Shown here: one piece after another, positions 25,974 to 34,686 of the stretch
Layout: each line of letters starts with the position of its first letter
How positions within the stretch are numbered: position 1 is the stretch's first letter
Notes under the pieces: generated by a model
What the model saw: the letters and a program-made list of their open reading frames with translations, nothing else
What the model was told of the DNA's origin: nothing
Databases searched by the model: none
Translations under genes and position numbers: made by a program
Source: Pseudomonas sp. REP124
Lineage (GTDB): Bacteria; Pseudomonadota; Gammaproteobacteria; Pseudomonadales; Pseudomonadaceae
Assembly: GCF_020164475.1 (NCBI RefSeq)
Contig: NZ_JAIQWX010000001.1
Span: 62,001 to 126,000 of the forward strand
Length of the DNA: 64,000 bases
Direction of reading: 5' to 3'

Positions 25974-26758
25974 TGAGCGCGACTCTGTCTATTTCCAATG
26001 GCAGCCACCGCTATCGCGGATGGGTCTTGCCGATCTCCGTGGTCGCCCTGTGGTGGCTGGCGTCGAACCTGGGCTGGAGCGAATCGGGGCTTTTGGTTTC
26101 ACCTGAAAAAGTCGCGGTAACGGCCTGGGATCAGATCACCTCGGAAAAATTCTGGCGGGCGATTTCCGCGAGTCTGGCGCGCAACCTCAGCGGCTTTTTC
26201 ATCGGCACCGCGTTGGGCCTGGTGCTGGGTTGCCTGTTGGGTCTTTCGCGGCACTTCGAGCGCTTGGTTGGCCCGAGTTTCAACACCTTCAAGCAAATCT
26301 CGCTGTTCGCCTGGATTCCGTTGATCTCGGTGTGGTTCGGTCTGGGCGACGTGGCCAAGGTGGTGTTCCTGTCGCTGGCCGCGCTGGTGCCGGTGGTGGT
26401 CAACACCTGCGACGGCTTGCGCAACGTCCCGCCGAATTTGCTGGAAGTGGCGCGGGTCTACGGTTTCAGCCGCTGGCAAACCATCGTCGGCGTGATGCTA
26501 CCCGCCGCCTTGCCGTCGATCTTCACCGGGCTGTATCTGGCGCTGGTCTACAGCTGGCTGGCGACCATCGGCGCCGAATATCTGCTGGTCTCGGGGGAGG
26601 GCATCGGCAACACGCTGATCGATGGCAGCGAGCATTTCATGATGGATCTGGTGCTGTTTGGAATGGTGATTATCGGCCTGGTGGGATGGGGACTGAACGC
26701 GTTGGCCCGGAGTCTTGAGCGGCGGATGCAGCGTTTGTATGGCATCTCTCCTCGCTGA
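25973..26758 (+). CDS. ABC transporter permease (sulfonate/sulfate-ester type), second subunit
   Basis: A 261-residue inner-membrane permease with the EAA loop EVARVYGFSRWQTIVGVMLPAALPSIFTGLYLALVYSW. It is homologous to the preceding permease but diverged, giving a heterodimeric channel. Its ATG overlaps the previous TGA (GTGATG), which implies translational coupling; GTG 25970 is a possible alternative start. The SGEGIGNTLIDGSEHF segment near the end matches SsuC-like proteins. Confidence 0.87.
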   Translation: MSATLSISNGSHRYRGWVLPISVVALWWLASNLGWSESGLLVSPEKVAVTAWDQITSEKFWRAISASLARNLSGFFIGTALGLVLGCLLGLSRHFERLVGPSFNTFKQISLFAWIPLISVWFGLGDVAKVVFLSLAALVPVVVNTCDGLRNVPPNLLEVARVYGFSRWQTIVGVMLPAALPSIFTGLYLALVYSWLATIGAEYLLVSGEGIGNTLIDGSEHFMMDLVLFGMVIIGLVGWGLNALARSLERRMQRLYGISPR

Positions 26759-26783
26759 TTGAAACATTGAAAAGGATCACAGC

Positions 26784-27545
26784 ATGAACAACAGCCTCAC
26801 CCTGGAAAACATCAGCAAGCGCTTCACCTCGCGACCGGGCAGTTCGACGCAGTTGCAGGTGCTGGATAACATCGATCTCGACATCGCCCCCGGCGAATTC
26901 ATCAGCATCGTCGGCGCCAGCGGTTGCGGCAAATCCACGCTGCTGCGGCTGATCCTCGGCCTGGACGAGGAGTTCGACGGGCGCATCCTGCTCGACGGCA
27001 AACCGATCAAGGGCACGGGCCTTGAGCGCGGCATCGTGTTTCAGGACCACCGGTTGTTCCCATGGCTCAACGTCGAGCAGAACGTTGCCGTGGGCCTGAA
27101 GAACTCGCCCCTGAGCGCCGCGCAGAAACGCGACACCGTGCGCGAGCATATCGAACTGGTGGGCCTGCAGGACTTCATCGAGGCCTACCCGCATCAGATT
27201 TCCGGCGGCATGGCGCAACGGGTGGCCATCGCCCGCGGGCTGGTCAATCGGCCGAGCGTGTTGCTGCTGGATGAGCCCCTTGGCGCCCTCGACGCCCTGA
27301 CCCGCGCGCGCCTGCAGGGCGAGCTGCAGAACATCTGGGCCAAGGAAAAAATCACCATGATCCTGGTCACCCACGACGTGGACGAGGCGGTGTTCCTCGG
27401 CGATCGGGCGGTGGTCATGCAGCCCAATCCCGGGCGCATTCGCCGCATCCTCGACATCGATCTGCCGCGTCCGCGCAATCGCAGTGACAGCCGCTTTATC
27501 AACCTGCGCGATGACGTGCTGAGCGACTTTGCCGAGTTGCACTGA
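26784..27545 (+). CDS. ABC transporter ATP-binding protein (SsuB/TauB family)
   Basis: A 253-residue cytoplasmic ATPase powering the organosulfur importer. Walker A is GASGCGKST (43-51), followed by Q-loop VFQDHRLFPWLNV, signature ISGGMAQRVAIARGL, Walker B VLLLDEPLGALD and H-loop ILVTHDVDEAV. The DHRLFPWL box is characteristic of nitrate/sulfonate/taurine importers. It follows the second permease by 25 bp behind AAAAGGA. Confidence 0.92.
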   Translation: MNNSLTLENISKRFTSRPGSSTQLQVLDNIDLDIAPGEFISIVGASGCGKSTLLRLILGLDEEFDGRILLDGKPIKGTGLERGIVFQDHRLFPWLNVEQNVAVGLKNSPLSAAQKRDTVREHIELVGLQDFIEAYPHQISGGMAQRVAIARGLVNRPSVLLLDEPLGALDALTRARLQGELQNIWAKEKITMILVTHDVDEAVFLGDRAVVMQPNPGRIRRILDIDLPRPRNRSDSRFINLRDDVLSDFAELH

Positions 27546-27590
27546 GGCGCACCGCCTTATCTTTTTAATCGTCATTTTTAAGGAACGGAA

Positions 27591-28922
27591 ATGTCCGAAC
27601 GCCAGCTCAGCCTCAACCTGTTCATCTACCCCAACGGTCACCACGAAGCCGCCTGGCGCCACCCGCAGTCGGTGCCGGAAGCGTCCATGGACATCGGCTA
27701 CTACCAGCAACTGGCGCAACGCGCCGAACGGGAAAAGCTGGACGCGATCTTCTTCGCCGACTCGCCGTCCCTGGCCGAAAGCGACCGTGAAGGCCTGCGC
27801 ATTCGATTCGAGCCCATCACCTGGCTGGCGGCGATTGCCGCGGTGACCGAACGCATCGGCCTGATCGCCACCGCCAGTACCACCTACAGCGAACCTTACA
27901 ACCTGGCCCGTTCGTTCAGCGCGCTGGACCACCTGAGCAAGGGCCGCGCCGGCTGGAACATTGTCACCACCTCCCTGGCCGCCGCAGCCGCCAACTTCGG
28001 CCTGGACCAGCATCCACCGGCCCATGACCGCTACGCCAAGGCCGAGGAATTCGTGCAGGTGGTCGGCGACCTGTGGGACAGCTGGGAGGACGATGCGCTG
28101 GTGCTGGACAAGACCGCAGGCGTATTTGCCAACGGCGCCAAGGTGCATTCGATCAACCACGTTGGCACGCATTATCGGGTCAAGGGTCCGTTCAACTCGC
28201 CTCGTTCGCCGCAAGGTAGGCCGGTGCAAGTGCAGGCAGGATCTTCCGAGGACGGCCGGGATTTCGCCTCCCGCCATGCCGAAGCCATCTTCACCGCACA
28301 CCAGACCCTGCAAAGCGCCATCGAATTCGCCAACGACATCCGCAACCGCGCGAGGGCAGTGGGGCGCGATCCCCGCCAGCTGAAAATCCTCCCCGGCATC
28401 AGCCCCTACATCGGCAGCACCGAAGCCGAGGCCCAGCGCAAGTTCGACGAACTCAACGAGCTTGTATTGCCTCACGTCGCCCTGGGGCAACTGCGCCGCT
28501 TGCTGGGCGTTGACTTGTCGGATCAGGACCTGGATGCGCCATTCCCGCGGCACCTGGTCAACTTCGACGGCGGCGAAAGCCAGGCCAGCCGCTTCAAACT
28601 GATCATCGACATCGTCGACCGCGAAAAACCCACCCTGCGCCAACTGATCAACCGACTGGCCGGCGCCCGCGGGCATTGGGTGCCGGTGGGGACGCCGGTG
28701 CAGATCGCCGACCTGATAGAACAGTGGTTCCGCAGTGGGGCTGCCGATGGCTTCAACGTCATGCCACCGGCGTTTCCTGAAGGGTTTGAGGTTTTTCTGG
28801 ATGAAGTGCTGCCGATCCTGCGCAAGCGGGGACTGTTTCGGGAGGAATATGCGGGGACGACGCTGCGTGAACATTACGGACTGAGTCGGCCGGTTTCGCG
28901 GTTTGCGTTGAAATCGGCGTGA
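27591..28922 (+). CDS. FMNH2-dependent monooxygenase, NtaA/SnaA/DszA family
   Basis: A 443-residue bacterial luciferase-like TIM-barrel monooxygenase that uses reduced flavin from a separate reductase. Family marks are LNLFIYPNGHHEAAWRHP, AQRAEREKLDAIFFAD, TERIGLIATASTTYSEPYNLARSFSALDHLSKGRAGWNIVTT, HDRYAKAEEFVQVV and VQAGSSEDGRDFASRHAEAIF. Relatives cleave C-S or C-N bonds (sulfones, dimethylsulfide, NTA). Its position as the last operon gene points to organosulfur desulfurisation. It has no Cys and only three Met. No flavin reductase gene is present nearby, so one must be supplied from elsewhere. Confidence 0.87.
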   Translation: MSERQLSLNLFIYPNGHHEAAWRHPQSVPEASMDIGYYQQLAQRAEREKLDAIFFADSPSLAESDREGLRIRFEPITWLAAIAAVTERIGLIATASTTYSEPYNLARSFSALDHLSKGRAGWNIVTTSLAAAAANFGLDQHPPAHDRYAKAEEFVQVVGDLWDSWEDDALVLDKTAGVFANGAKVHSINHVGTHYRVKGPFNSPRSPQGRPVQVQAGSSEDGRDFASRHAEAIFTAHQTLQSAIEFANDIRNRARAVGRDPRQLKILPGISPYIGSTEAEAQRKFDELNELVLPHVALGQLRRLLGVDLSDQDLDAPFPRHLVNFDGGESQASRFKLIIDIVDREKPTLRQLINRLAGARGHWVPVGTPVQIADLIEQWFRSGAADGFNVMPPAFPEGFEVFLDEVLPILRKRGLFREEYAGTTLREHYGLSRPVSRFALKSA

Positions 28923-28947
28923 GCCTTCAGAGGATCCTTTCAGGATC

Positions 28948-29171
28948 ATCGCGAGCAGGCTCCACAGTGGTCGGTGGTGGCGCGATATTTGTTACCACCC
29001 CAGAACCCCTGTGGGAGCGGGCTTGCTCGCGAAAGCGGTGTATCAGTCGCCATCAATGTTGAATGTGCCGACCTCTTCGCGAGCAAGCCCGCTCCCACAG
29101 GTTTATTTGTCGAGCACAGAAATTGCGAACGACACCAGACACTGTGGGAGCGGGCTTGCCCGCGAAGGCGG
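28948..29171. repeat. REP cluster filling the gap after the sulfur operon
   Basis: One truncated unit (28948-28967), then units at 29010 (forward), 29075-29100 (inverted) and 29143 (forward), all of the GTGGGAGCGGGCTTGC type. The 316-bp intergenic gap holds nothing else I can recognise. Confidence 0.88.
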
Positions 29172-29238
29172 TGGGTCAGTCAACATTGAGGATCTGGCGT
29201 GCCGACTTCATTTTCCTTCGTTTTTTTCTGCCAACCGC

Positions 29239-29679
29239 TTACTCGGGAATGCCTGTTACGGTGTGCACGACACGCATCGCACAAGGCGCTCGCGCCCCTT
29301 CCGGATCGATCTGTTCACATTTTTTCAGTAGCGGATAGACGTCGGCAAACTTCACTGCCGACACCTGTTCGGCGTGCTGCTGCGAAACGAAGCAATGCTC
29401 GAACCGGTAGGCCGCATATACCTCGGGGCGCAACGCCGGATAGTCGTAAACCTCGTCGACGATATTCTTGAGCATCCGAGACATTTGTCCGTCGGCAGAG
29501 GGGGTAATCCTGGCAAGCAAAACATCCTTGGCGACCCCGGCCTGCCTGGCCGCGATAGCTTCTTTCGACGCACCAATGGACGCCTGCATTCCCTGCGGAA
29601 ACGGACAATCAGACGCCGCCAATGCCGAGGCCGACGTGATGCAACCAAGCAGGGTTAAAACAGCAACCATCCTTGTCAT
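29239..29679 (-). CDS. Small secreted protein of unknown function
   Basis: A 146-residue predicted periplasmic protein. The Sec signal peptide is clear (MVAVLTLLGCITSASALA, cleavage near ALA-ASDCPFP). The mature part is mostly helical with four Cys (SDCPFP, EHCFV, KKCEQ, APCAMR), which could form two disulfides. I do not recognise a family. It stands alone between a REP cluster and a 247-bp gap. A TGAGAT... start context is weak but the signal sequence fixes the start. Confidence 0.65.
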   Translation of the reverse strand: MTRMVAVLTLLGCITSASALAASDCPFPQGMQASIGASKEAIAARQAGVAKDVLLARITPSADGQMSRMLKNIVDEVYDYPALRPEVYAAYRFEHCFVSQQHAEQVSAVKFADVYPLLKKCEQIDPEGARAPCAMRVVHTVTGIPE

Positions 29680-29926
29680 GAGATTTCCTTGTTGAAAGCG
29701 AGTGTTGTTGGAAAGTGGGTGGCGATTCTATTCCTGAATCGGATGGGGAAAAACTTCTTCATAAGATTGTTTGCCCTTTTACTCCAACGACCGAGTAGTT
29801 CATTGCTAACTGTTCGGCGTTGCCTACTAGGTGCCTCCATTGTTCGCTTCGAAAGTATCGGGGAGGGCTTCCTACCCTAGGCAAAAAACCGCAAAATCGC
29901 CGGCCTTTTTCTGACAGGAAGTCACC

Positions 29927-30460
29927 ATGCAGCGCATCGTAATTCTGGGCAATGCCGGTAGCGGCAAATCCACAATGGCTCGCATTCTCGGCGAGCGCCT
30001 TGGCCTGCCCGTCGTACACCTCGACACGTTGTTCTGGGAACCCGGTTGGGTCGAGCCGGATGCCGAACAATTCCGTAATCGTGTAGGCGAGGCTGTCGCA
30101 GGGGGCTCCTGGATCTGCGAAGGCAACTATGCCCGCCGAACATTCGACCTGCGCTTGCCGCGCGCCGATCTGATCATCTGGATTGATACGCCGCGGCTCA
30201 TTTGTTTGAGCCGGGTGATCAGGCGCAACTTCATGAACCGACCGCGTGCTGACCTTCCGGCAGGTTGCTCAGAAAAAATTAACCGGGTGTTCATGACCTT
30301 TCTGAAGTTCGTGTGGAGTTTTGATCACGGCTACCGGCCCGGTATCGAAGCGGTGCGCAAACGCACGGGTCCTCATGTACCTACTGTGCATTTACGAGGT
30401 CGCCGGCAGATTGCTGCTTTTCTCGAAAGCTTGCCGGCAACCCCGGAAAGCTGTCTTTAA
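29927..30460 (+). CDS. P-loop kinase, FlaR/adenylate-kinase-like
   Basis: A 177-residue cytoplasmic nucleotide-binding protein. Walker A is GNAGSGKST (8-16), followed by LPVVHLDTLFWEPGW, WICEGNYARRTFDLRLPRADLIIWIDTPR and RVIRRN. These fit the 'DNA topology modulation FlaR-related' or small adenylate-kinase-like group, whose substrates are poorly defined. ATG 29927 is preceded by TGACAGGAAG. It is convergent with the Nudix gene. Confidence 0.8.
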   Translation: MQRIVILGNAGSGKSTMARILGERLGLPVVHLDTLFWEPGWVEPDAEQFRNRVGEAVAGGSWICEGNYARRTFDLRLPRADLIIWIDTPRLICLSRVIRRNFMNRPRADLPAGCSEKINRVFMTFLKFVWSFDHGYRPGIEAVRKRTGPHVPTVHLRGRRQIAAFLESLPATPESCL

Positions 30461-30480
30461 TAGCCGAGGGTGCAGGGCAA

Positions 30481-30927
30481 CTAACTCAGGTGCTGATCAT
30501 CAGCCAGCAGGAAGTCGCCCTTCGATATCACTGAGGTCAAATACCGCAGCGCCCGCTGAAAGACTGGATGACACTCTGCAAATGGCAGGTCATCAAAAGA
30601 AGCCCAGAAGAAACTAAAGATGTGACCATGGTCGTCGAGTGTTTGATGCGTCCATTGCTCCGGCAAGGACGTATGCGATGCACACAGTTGAAACGACCAG
30701 ATCTGATTCAGGTGGCCGGCATTCCAACAGCCGAGATCGCGGACAAGGAAAGCTGTGTGGATACCGGACTCTTCTCTCAACTCCCTTAGTGCGCCCTGCG
30801 CAGGTGTTTCGCCGGACTCAATGGTGCCTTTGACCAATTGCACACCTGCCAGTGGATGGCGAAACAGCAGGATGCGCGGCTCAGGTGTACTCGAAAGCAT
30901 CACGGGACACGTTTTGTTGGGTGACAT
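30481..30927 (-). CDS. Nudix hydrolase
   Basis: A 148-residue hydrolase of nucleoside diphosphates linked to another moiety. The Nudix box is exact: G-TIESG-E-TPAQGAL-RELREESGI at about residues 34-56, with REL-EE metal ligands. The substrate cannot be told. ATG 30927 (MSPNKTC) was selected since the 41 codons upstream in frame overlap REP sequence. It is convergent with the P-loop kinase gene, 20 bp apart. Confidence 0.88.
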   Translation of the reverse strand: MSPNKTCPVMLSSTPEPRILLFRHPLAGVQLVKGTIESGETPAQGALRELREESGIHTAFLVRDLGCWNAGHLNQIWSFQLCASHTSLPEQWTHQTLDDHGHIFSFFWASFDDLPFAECHPVFQRALRYLTSVISKGDFLLADDQHLS

Positions 30928-31003
30928 CGCGACTTCCTTATCGGCGCAGAAGTAGAGAAGAGAAGGTGGGGCTGCCACGGTTTCAAATCGATGCCCCGTA
31001 AAT

Positions 31004-31106
31004 TGTGGGAGCGAGCCTGCTCGCGATGGACTCCGGATCACCGCGCTCATCCAGTTATGGAGGCGTTATCGTTCAAAGTCATCGCGAGCAGGCTCGCTCC
31101 CACAGG
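31004..31106. repeat. Inverted REP pair (BIME)
   Basis: TGTGGGAGCGAGCCTGCTCG on the left and its inverted partner GAGCAGGCTCGCTCCCACAG on the right, between the Nudix gene and the DHFR-like gene. Confidence 0.92.
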
Positions 31107-31128
31107 TTTTGCAGTCTCCGGCATCGGA

Positions 31129-31665
31129 TTACTGGATCAGTCGATAAGTCGACTGCACCAACCCCGAAGCAAAGCAACGGCTGGAGACCAGCTTCAAATC
31201 AACGTCGTGGGGCAGGGTGCCGAACAGGGGCCTTCCCGAGCCGATCAGCACGGGGACTGTGGTGATCACCATCTCGGCGATCAGTCCCTCGCGCAGGAAT
31301 GACTGCACCAGTTGCCCGCCATCGACATACGCCCGGTGCATTCCCTGTTTCGTCAATTCGTCCATCACGTCCCGAGGCGAGAGGCTGGAGAATCGCACCT
31401 TGCCTTTGAGGGTCTCGGGCACCGGTGTGTCGGTCAGTTGTGCAGAGAGCACCACGACGGGCCGGTCATAGAACCAGGTGTCGAAGGTCAGCACTTTTTC
31501 GTAGGTCCCGCGGCCCATGACGATGACGTCCTTGTCGGCGATGAAGTCGTTGTAGCCGTGGTCTTCGGTTTGATCATCGCGCTGCAGGAGCCAGTCGATG
31601 TCGCCGTCGAGTCTGGCGATGAAGCCGTCCAGGCTGGTGGCGATGAAAACGTGAGCGGTGGCCAT
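31129..31665 (-). CDS. DHFR/RibD-like reductase family protein
   Basis: A 178-residue protein of the RibD-C/DHFR superfamily, with ATAHVFIATSLDGFIARLDGDIDWL, DVIVMGRGTYEKVL, RAYVDGGQLVQSFLREGLIAEMVITTVPVLIGSGRPLFG. Diverged from, but in the same superfamily as, 19143-19757. NADPH-dependent reduction is likely; the substrate is unknown. The gene stands alone behind a REP pair. Confidence 0.87.
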   Translation of the reverse strand: MATAHVFIATSLDGFIARLDGDIDWLLQRDDQTEDHGYNDFIADKDVIVMGRGTYEKVLTFDTWFYDRPVVVLSAQLTDTPVPETLKGKVRFSSLSPRDVMDELTKQGMHRAYVDGGQLVQSFLREGLIAEMVITTVPVLIGSGRPLFGTLPHDVDLKLVSSRCFASGLVQSTYRLIQ

Positions 31666-31797
31666 GGGATTTCCTTATTCGTGGGGCAGTTGTTGAGGCG
31701 GGATCATACTTGCCGAGGCTTTTTGGGACGAAACAAGGGGGCCGAACTGTTTCTCTAGAACAAATCCAACCCCATTTTTGCTCTTCTCTTCGCGTGG

Positions 31798-32952
31798 CTA
31801 AACACGAAACGGCCTGAAGAACGCCCGGATTTCCTCAGCCAGAATCTGCGGCTGCTCCAGCGCCGCGAAATGACCTCCGCGAGCCATGTGCTCCCAGCGA
31901 TGCACATCGAAAACGCGTGCCACCCAGCTACGGGGCGGCATGGGGATTTCCCTTGGAAAGAGGGAGACGCCCAACGGCGTATCGACTCGCTCGCCTGGCT
32001 CGAACGCCAGCGGGTTTTGTCGGTTTTCCTTATACAAACGCAAGCTTGCATGGACGTTCCCGCTAAACCAGTACAGCGCGATATTAGTCAGAAGAGTATC
32101 GAGCGATATGACTTGTTCCAGATCGTCGGGATGATCGACCCAGGCCTGAAACTTTTCGAGCATCCAGGCTGCGAGACCTATCGGTGAATCCGTCAGTGCG
32201 AAAGCCAGGGTTTGTGGTTTCGTGCTCTGCAGCGCAACATACGCACCTTCGGTGGCAGCAAACTGGCTGCTGCGATTCAGGAAATCCTGTTCCGCCTCGT
32301 TCAAGGCATCTTGTCCGTCACCCAGAGGTGGCCGATAGCTGCCGGGAATGTAATTGAGATGAGCACCTGTGATGTGCGGGCCATGATCTCGGGCGAGCCA
32401 CATTGAAACGCCTGCGCCGATGTCTCCTCCCTGGGCGCCGAAACGTTCGTATCCGAGCTGCCCCATGAGCGCTTTCCACATGCCGGCAATTTGTCTTGAG
32501 CTGATGCCGGCCTGTGTCGGCGCGGGTGAGCAGCCATAACCTGGCAAAGATGGAATTACCACATTGAAGGCATCAGCGGCGTCGCCACCGTGGGCGGCCG
32601 GGTCAGTGAGCAAGGGGAGCAAGCGTTGCATTTCCAGGAAGGAACCGGGCCAGCCATGGGTGATAACCAATGGCATGGGTTTGTCCCCGTTCCCGCGCTG
32701 GTGCAGGAAATGAATGGTTTGGCCGTCGACCTCGGTCATGAACTGCGGCAACTGATTGATGCGCCGTTCCTGGCTTCGCCAGTCAAAGCGGTCACACCAG
32801 TATTCAAGAACACGCTGAAGAAAAGCCGGGCTGGTTCCATCTTCCCAGCTGTCGGTTTTCAAGGATTCAGCCAACTTTGCATTGCATAGCCGCTGACGAA
32901 GGTCGTTGAGCTGCGCATCTGTGACGGCCAGTTTGAAAGGGCGGATGGGCAT
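31798..32952 (-). CDS. Epoxide hydrolase (alpha/beta hydrolase with EHN domain)
   Basis: A 384-residue soluble hydrolase. The EHN N-terminal lid segment (PIRPFKLAVTDAQLNDLRQRL) precedes an alpha/beta core with the HGWPGSFLEMQRLLPLL oxyanion motif, the nucleophile-elbow region GAQGGDIGAGVSMWLA (Asp nucleophile), and the catalytic His in RGGHFAALEQP. It converts epoxides to diols through an ester intermediate; the substrate is unknown. ATG 32952 is favoured because the conserved domain starts immediately after it; ATG 32964 is possible. Confidence 0.88.
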   Translation of the reverse strand: MPIRPFKLAVTDAQLNDLRQRLCNAKLAESLKTDSWEDGTSPAFLQRVLEYWCDRFDWRSQERRINQLPQFMTEVDGQTIHFLHQRGNGDKPMPLVITHGWPGSFLEMQRLLPLLTDPAAHGGDAADAFNVVIPSLPGYGCSPAPTQAGISSRQIAGMWKALMGQLGYERFGAQGGDIGAGVSMWLARDHGPHITGAHLNYIPGSYRPPLGDGQDALNEAEQDFLNRSSQFAATEGAYVALQSTKPQTLAFALTDSPIGLAAWMLEKFQAWVDHPDDLEQVISLDTLLTNIALYWFSGNVHASLRLYKENRQNPLAFEPGERVDTPLGVSLFPREIPMPPRSWVARVFDVHRWEHMARGGHFAALEQPQILAEEIRAFFRPFRV

Positions 32953-32960
32953 GGCAATTC

Positions 32961-33149
32961 TCAATGAATGCAGGCAATTACCTTACGGCGCTGTGACGCG
33001 TTCAGGCAACCATCGATCCGGCCTTGAGGAGCACCGGCATGATTGAGATGCAGGTGATACAAGCCCAGCGCAGCCAGCTCGACATGTAGACGCATCAATT
33101 GGCTGCGAGCTTCGGCCTTATCCAAGGGCACTTCCTGACAAAAAACCAT
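32961..33149 (-). CDS. Small hypothetical protein (uncertain)
   Basis: A 62-codon frame in the 546-bp stretch between the epoxide hydrolase and the toxin-antitoxin pair. It is predicted mainly helical (KAEARSQLMRLHVELAALGLYHLHL) with no domain I know. There is no strong ribosome site. It may be a real small gene, or a fragment related to the next frame. Confidence 0.3.
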   Translation of the reverse strand: MVFCQEVPLDKAEARSQLMRLHVELAALGLYHLHLNHAGAPQGRIDGCLNASQRRKVIACIH

Positions 33150-33159
33150 TCAGACAGCA

Positions 33160-33492
33160 TCACTTTTTAGCCGGTACATCCCAGCATTCCGGCTTAATCG
33201 AGCACACCTTGTATTGACGATCCATCAAGGCCATGCGGTTGAGATGAACATCTCTGGCGGCGTTCAGCGATTGCTCGCTGGTGATCATATAGCGCACGGC
33301 TCTATCGCTCATGCGTGCATTCCATTGGCGTCGGCTCCTTTCCTCAAAGGTCTTGGGTGACGCGACCAGGGTTTGAAGCACTCCGTTACCCACTCGGCTC
33401 AATTCGTCGCGAGGCTGGAGCAGGGGCCTTACGAGCCATTGCATGCCCGGGAAATGAGGCAGAGAATAATGTTCCCGAAAACACGGAAACAT
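33160..33492 (-). CDS. Small hypothetical protein (uncertain)
   Basis: A 110-codon frame; the second half (from about MSDRAVRYMITSEQSLNAARD to VCSIKPECWDVPAKK) has more typical codon use than the first, so a later start is likely. No domain is recognised. It lies head to head with the antitoxin gene start at 33499, so its 5' part may simply be that gene's promoter. Confidence 0.33.
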   Translation of the reverse strand: MFPCFREHYSLPHFPGMQWLVRPLLQPRDELSRVGNGVLQTLVASPKTFEERSRRQWNARMSDRAVRYMITSEQSLNAARDVHLNRMALMDRQYKVCSIKPECWDVPAKK

Positions 33493-33498
33493 TTTCTC

Positions 33499-34128
33499 AT
33501 GACCAATTCTGAGATCGCATGGTCCCCCAGCTCCGAGGTGGCCTTTGTAACCCAGACATCGGAATCCGAGGTCGACCGCCTTGTCGACGACGGGATGCTG
33601 CCATCACGCTTTTGCAAGCGGAGCCAGCGTCGAGAGTTCGATCTGGTCGGCACCTCGGTCTCAGTGACCATAAACCACGATCTCAAGCACCTGCTGACTC
33701 GTAATGCACGAAAGGTAGCCATTGAAACGTGGATGGAGAGTCATTACAGCGTGCTGCTCGCTGAGTATCAGCTGCCAGGAAAAACAATATCTGACGATGT
33801 GGTAACGGCAGTCAGCTCATTTGACATGGGCACGCTAAGCGTCAACCTTGAGGATTCAATGGGGCGTATGGCCAATCGCCTCAAGAAAATCCTTCAAGTG
33901 CACGAAACCGTGATCTGCGATCCAGAAATTCTCGGCGGCCTGCCGGTCATCCGGGGTTCACGCCTGCCGATTGAGAGTTTGCTGGCTACGGTCGACGAAG
34001 GCGTGCCGTTCGACATTATTCAGGACGACTATCCATTCCTCACTCCGGAAATGATCGAACACGCCCGTCTCTATCAGCAGACCCACCCGCGTCGAGGCCG
34101 CCCGCGCAGGTCTGAGCAGCCTGAATGA
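33499..34128 (+). CDS. DUF433-domain antitoxin
   Basis: A 209-residue protein with a C-terminal DUF433 region: VICDPEILGGLPVIRGSRLPIESLLATVDEGVPFDIIQDDYPFLTPEMIEHARLY. The N-terminal half has a MerR-like DNA-recognition look (AFVTQTSESEVDRLVDDGMLPSRF), consistent with autoregulation. DUF433 proteins are partners of PIN-like DUF5615 toxins. The stop overlaps the toxin start (ATGA), which implies coupled translation. It is longer than the usual 75-residue DUF433 antitoxins, as a fused form. Confidence 0.8.
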   Translation: MTNSEIAWSPSSEVAFVTQTSESEVDRLVDDGMLPSRFCKRSQRREFDLVGTSVSVTINHDLKHLLTRNARKVAIETWMESHYSVLLAEYQLPGKTISDDVVTAVSSFDMGTLSVNLEDSMGRMANRLKKILQVHETVICDPEILGGLPVIRGSRLPIESLLATVDEGVPFDIIQDDYPFLTPEMIEHARLYQQTHPRRGRPRRSEQPE

Positions 34129-34601
34129 GTTTCCGCTTTCTGATCGATGAGTGCCTGTCACCTTCGCTCGCGACGATTGCCCACATGGCAGGCCATGTCG
34201 CCACGTCGGTCCGCGATATGGGGTGGAACGGGCTGACGGACCAGCAATTGATGGTGCGGGTCATTGAGGGTGATTACACGTTGGTAACAATCAATTCCCG
34301 CGACTTTCGTGGTCCTGCTGGCGGTCCTGTGGCCGGGCTGCACGCACGCGAAACACTGCATGCCGGTTTGGTTTGCCTGAATGGTCATGGCCGTGGTCTG
34401 GGCATGCTTCGCCAACAAGCGCTTTTCAAGCATGCACTCGATGTGATGCCTGGCGATATGGTCAATAGGGCGCTCGAGGTGTGGGACAGTGAGGATGGTT
34501 CGCTCACGGTGCAAACCTACCCCATACCTTGTGGTTCACAGGCTGTAGGAGCCGAGCTTGCTCGCGAAGAGGCCGGCACGTTCAATGATGATGCTGGCTG
34601 A
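34125..34601 (+). CDS. DUF5615 PIN-like toxin, C-terminus derived from a REP element
   Basis: A 158-residue protein; residues 1-75 match the DUF5615 PIN-like nuclease group: FLIDECLSPSLATIAHMAGH (acidic metal-site residues D8, E9), VRDMGWNGLTDQQL, EGDYTLVTINSRDFRG. It probably acts on RNA and is held in check by the DUF433 protein. The last 20 or so codons (AVGAELAREEAGTFNDDAG) are read from a REP sequence, so the original stop was probably lost or the REP landed inside the 3' end. Confidence 0.78.
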   Translation: MSFRFLIDECLSPSLATIAHMAGHVATSVRDMGWNGLTDQQLMVRVIEGDYTLVTINSRDFRGPAGGPVAGLHARETLHAGLVCLNGHGRGLGMLRQQALFKHALDVMPGDMVNRALEVWDSEDGSLTVQTYPIPCGSQAVGAELAREEAGTFNDDAG

Positions 34602-34637
34602 CCTGACGCATTCGCGGGCAAGCCGCGCTCCCACAGG
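34543..34637. repeat. Inverted REP pair overlapping a coding end
   Basis: CTGTAGGAGCCGAGCTTGCT (left) and GCAAGCCGCGCTCCCACAG (right). The left unit and part of the spacer are translated as the C-terminal end of the toxin. Confidence 0.85.
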
Positions 34638-34686
34638 GCTTTGGGTGTTTACTGGTTTTGTGATCGACCACTTGAACGTATGTCGC

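Noticed and set aside
29759-30143. Small antisense frames around the P-loop kinase start
   Set aside because: They overlap a gene with a clear Walker A motif and have no ribosome site or domain.
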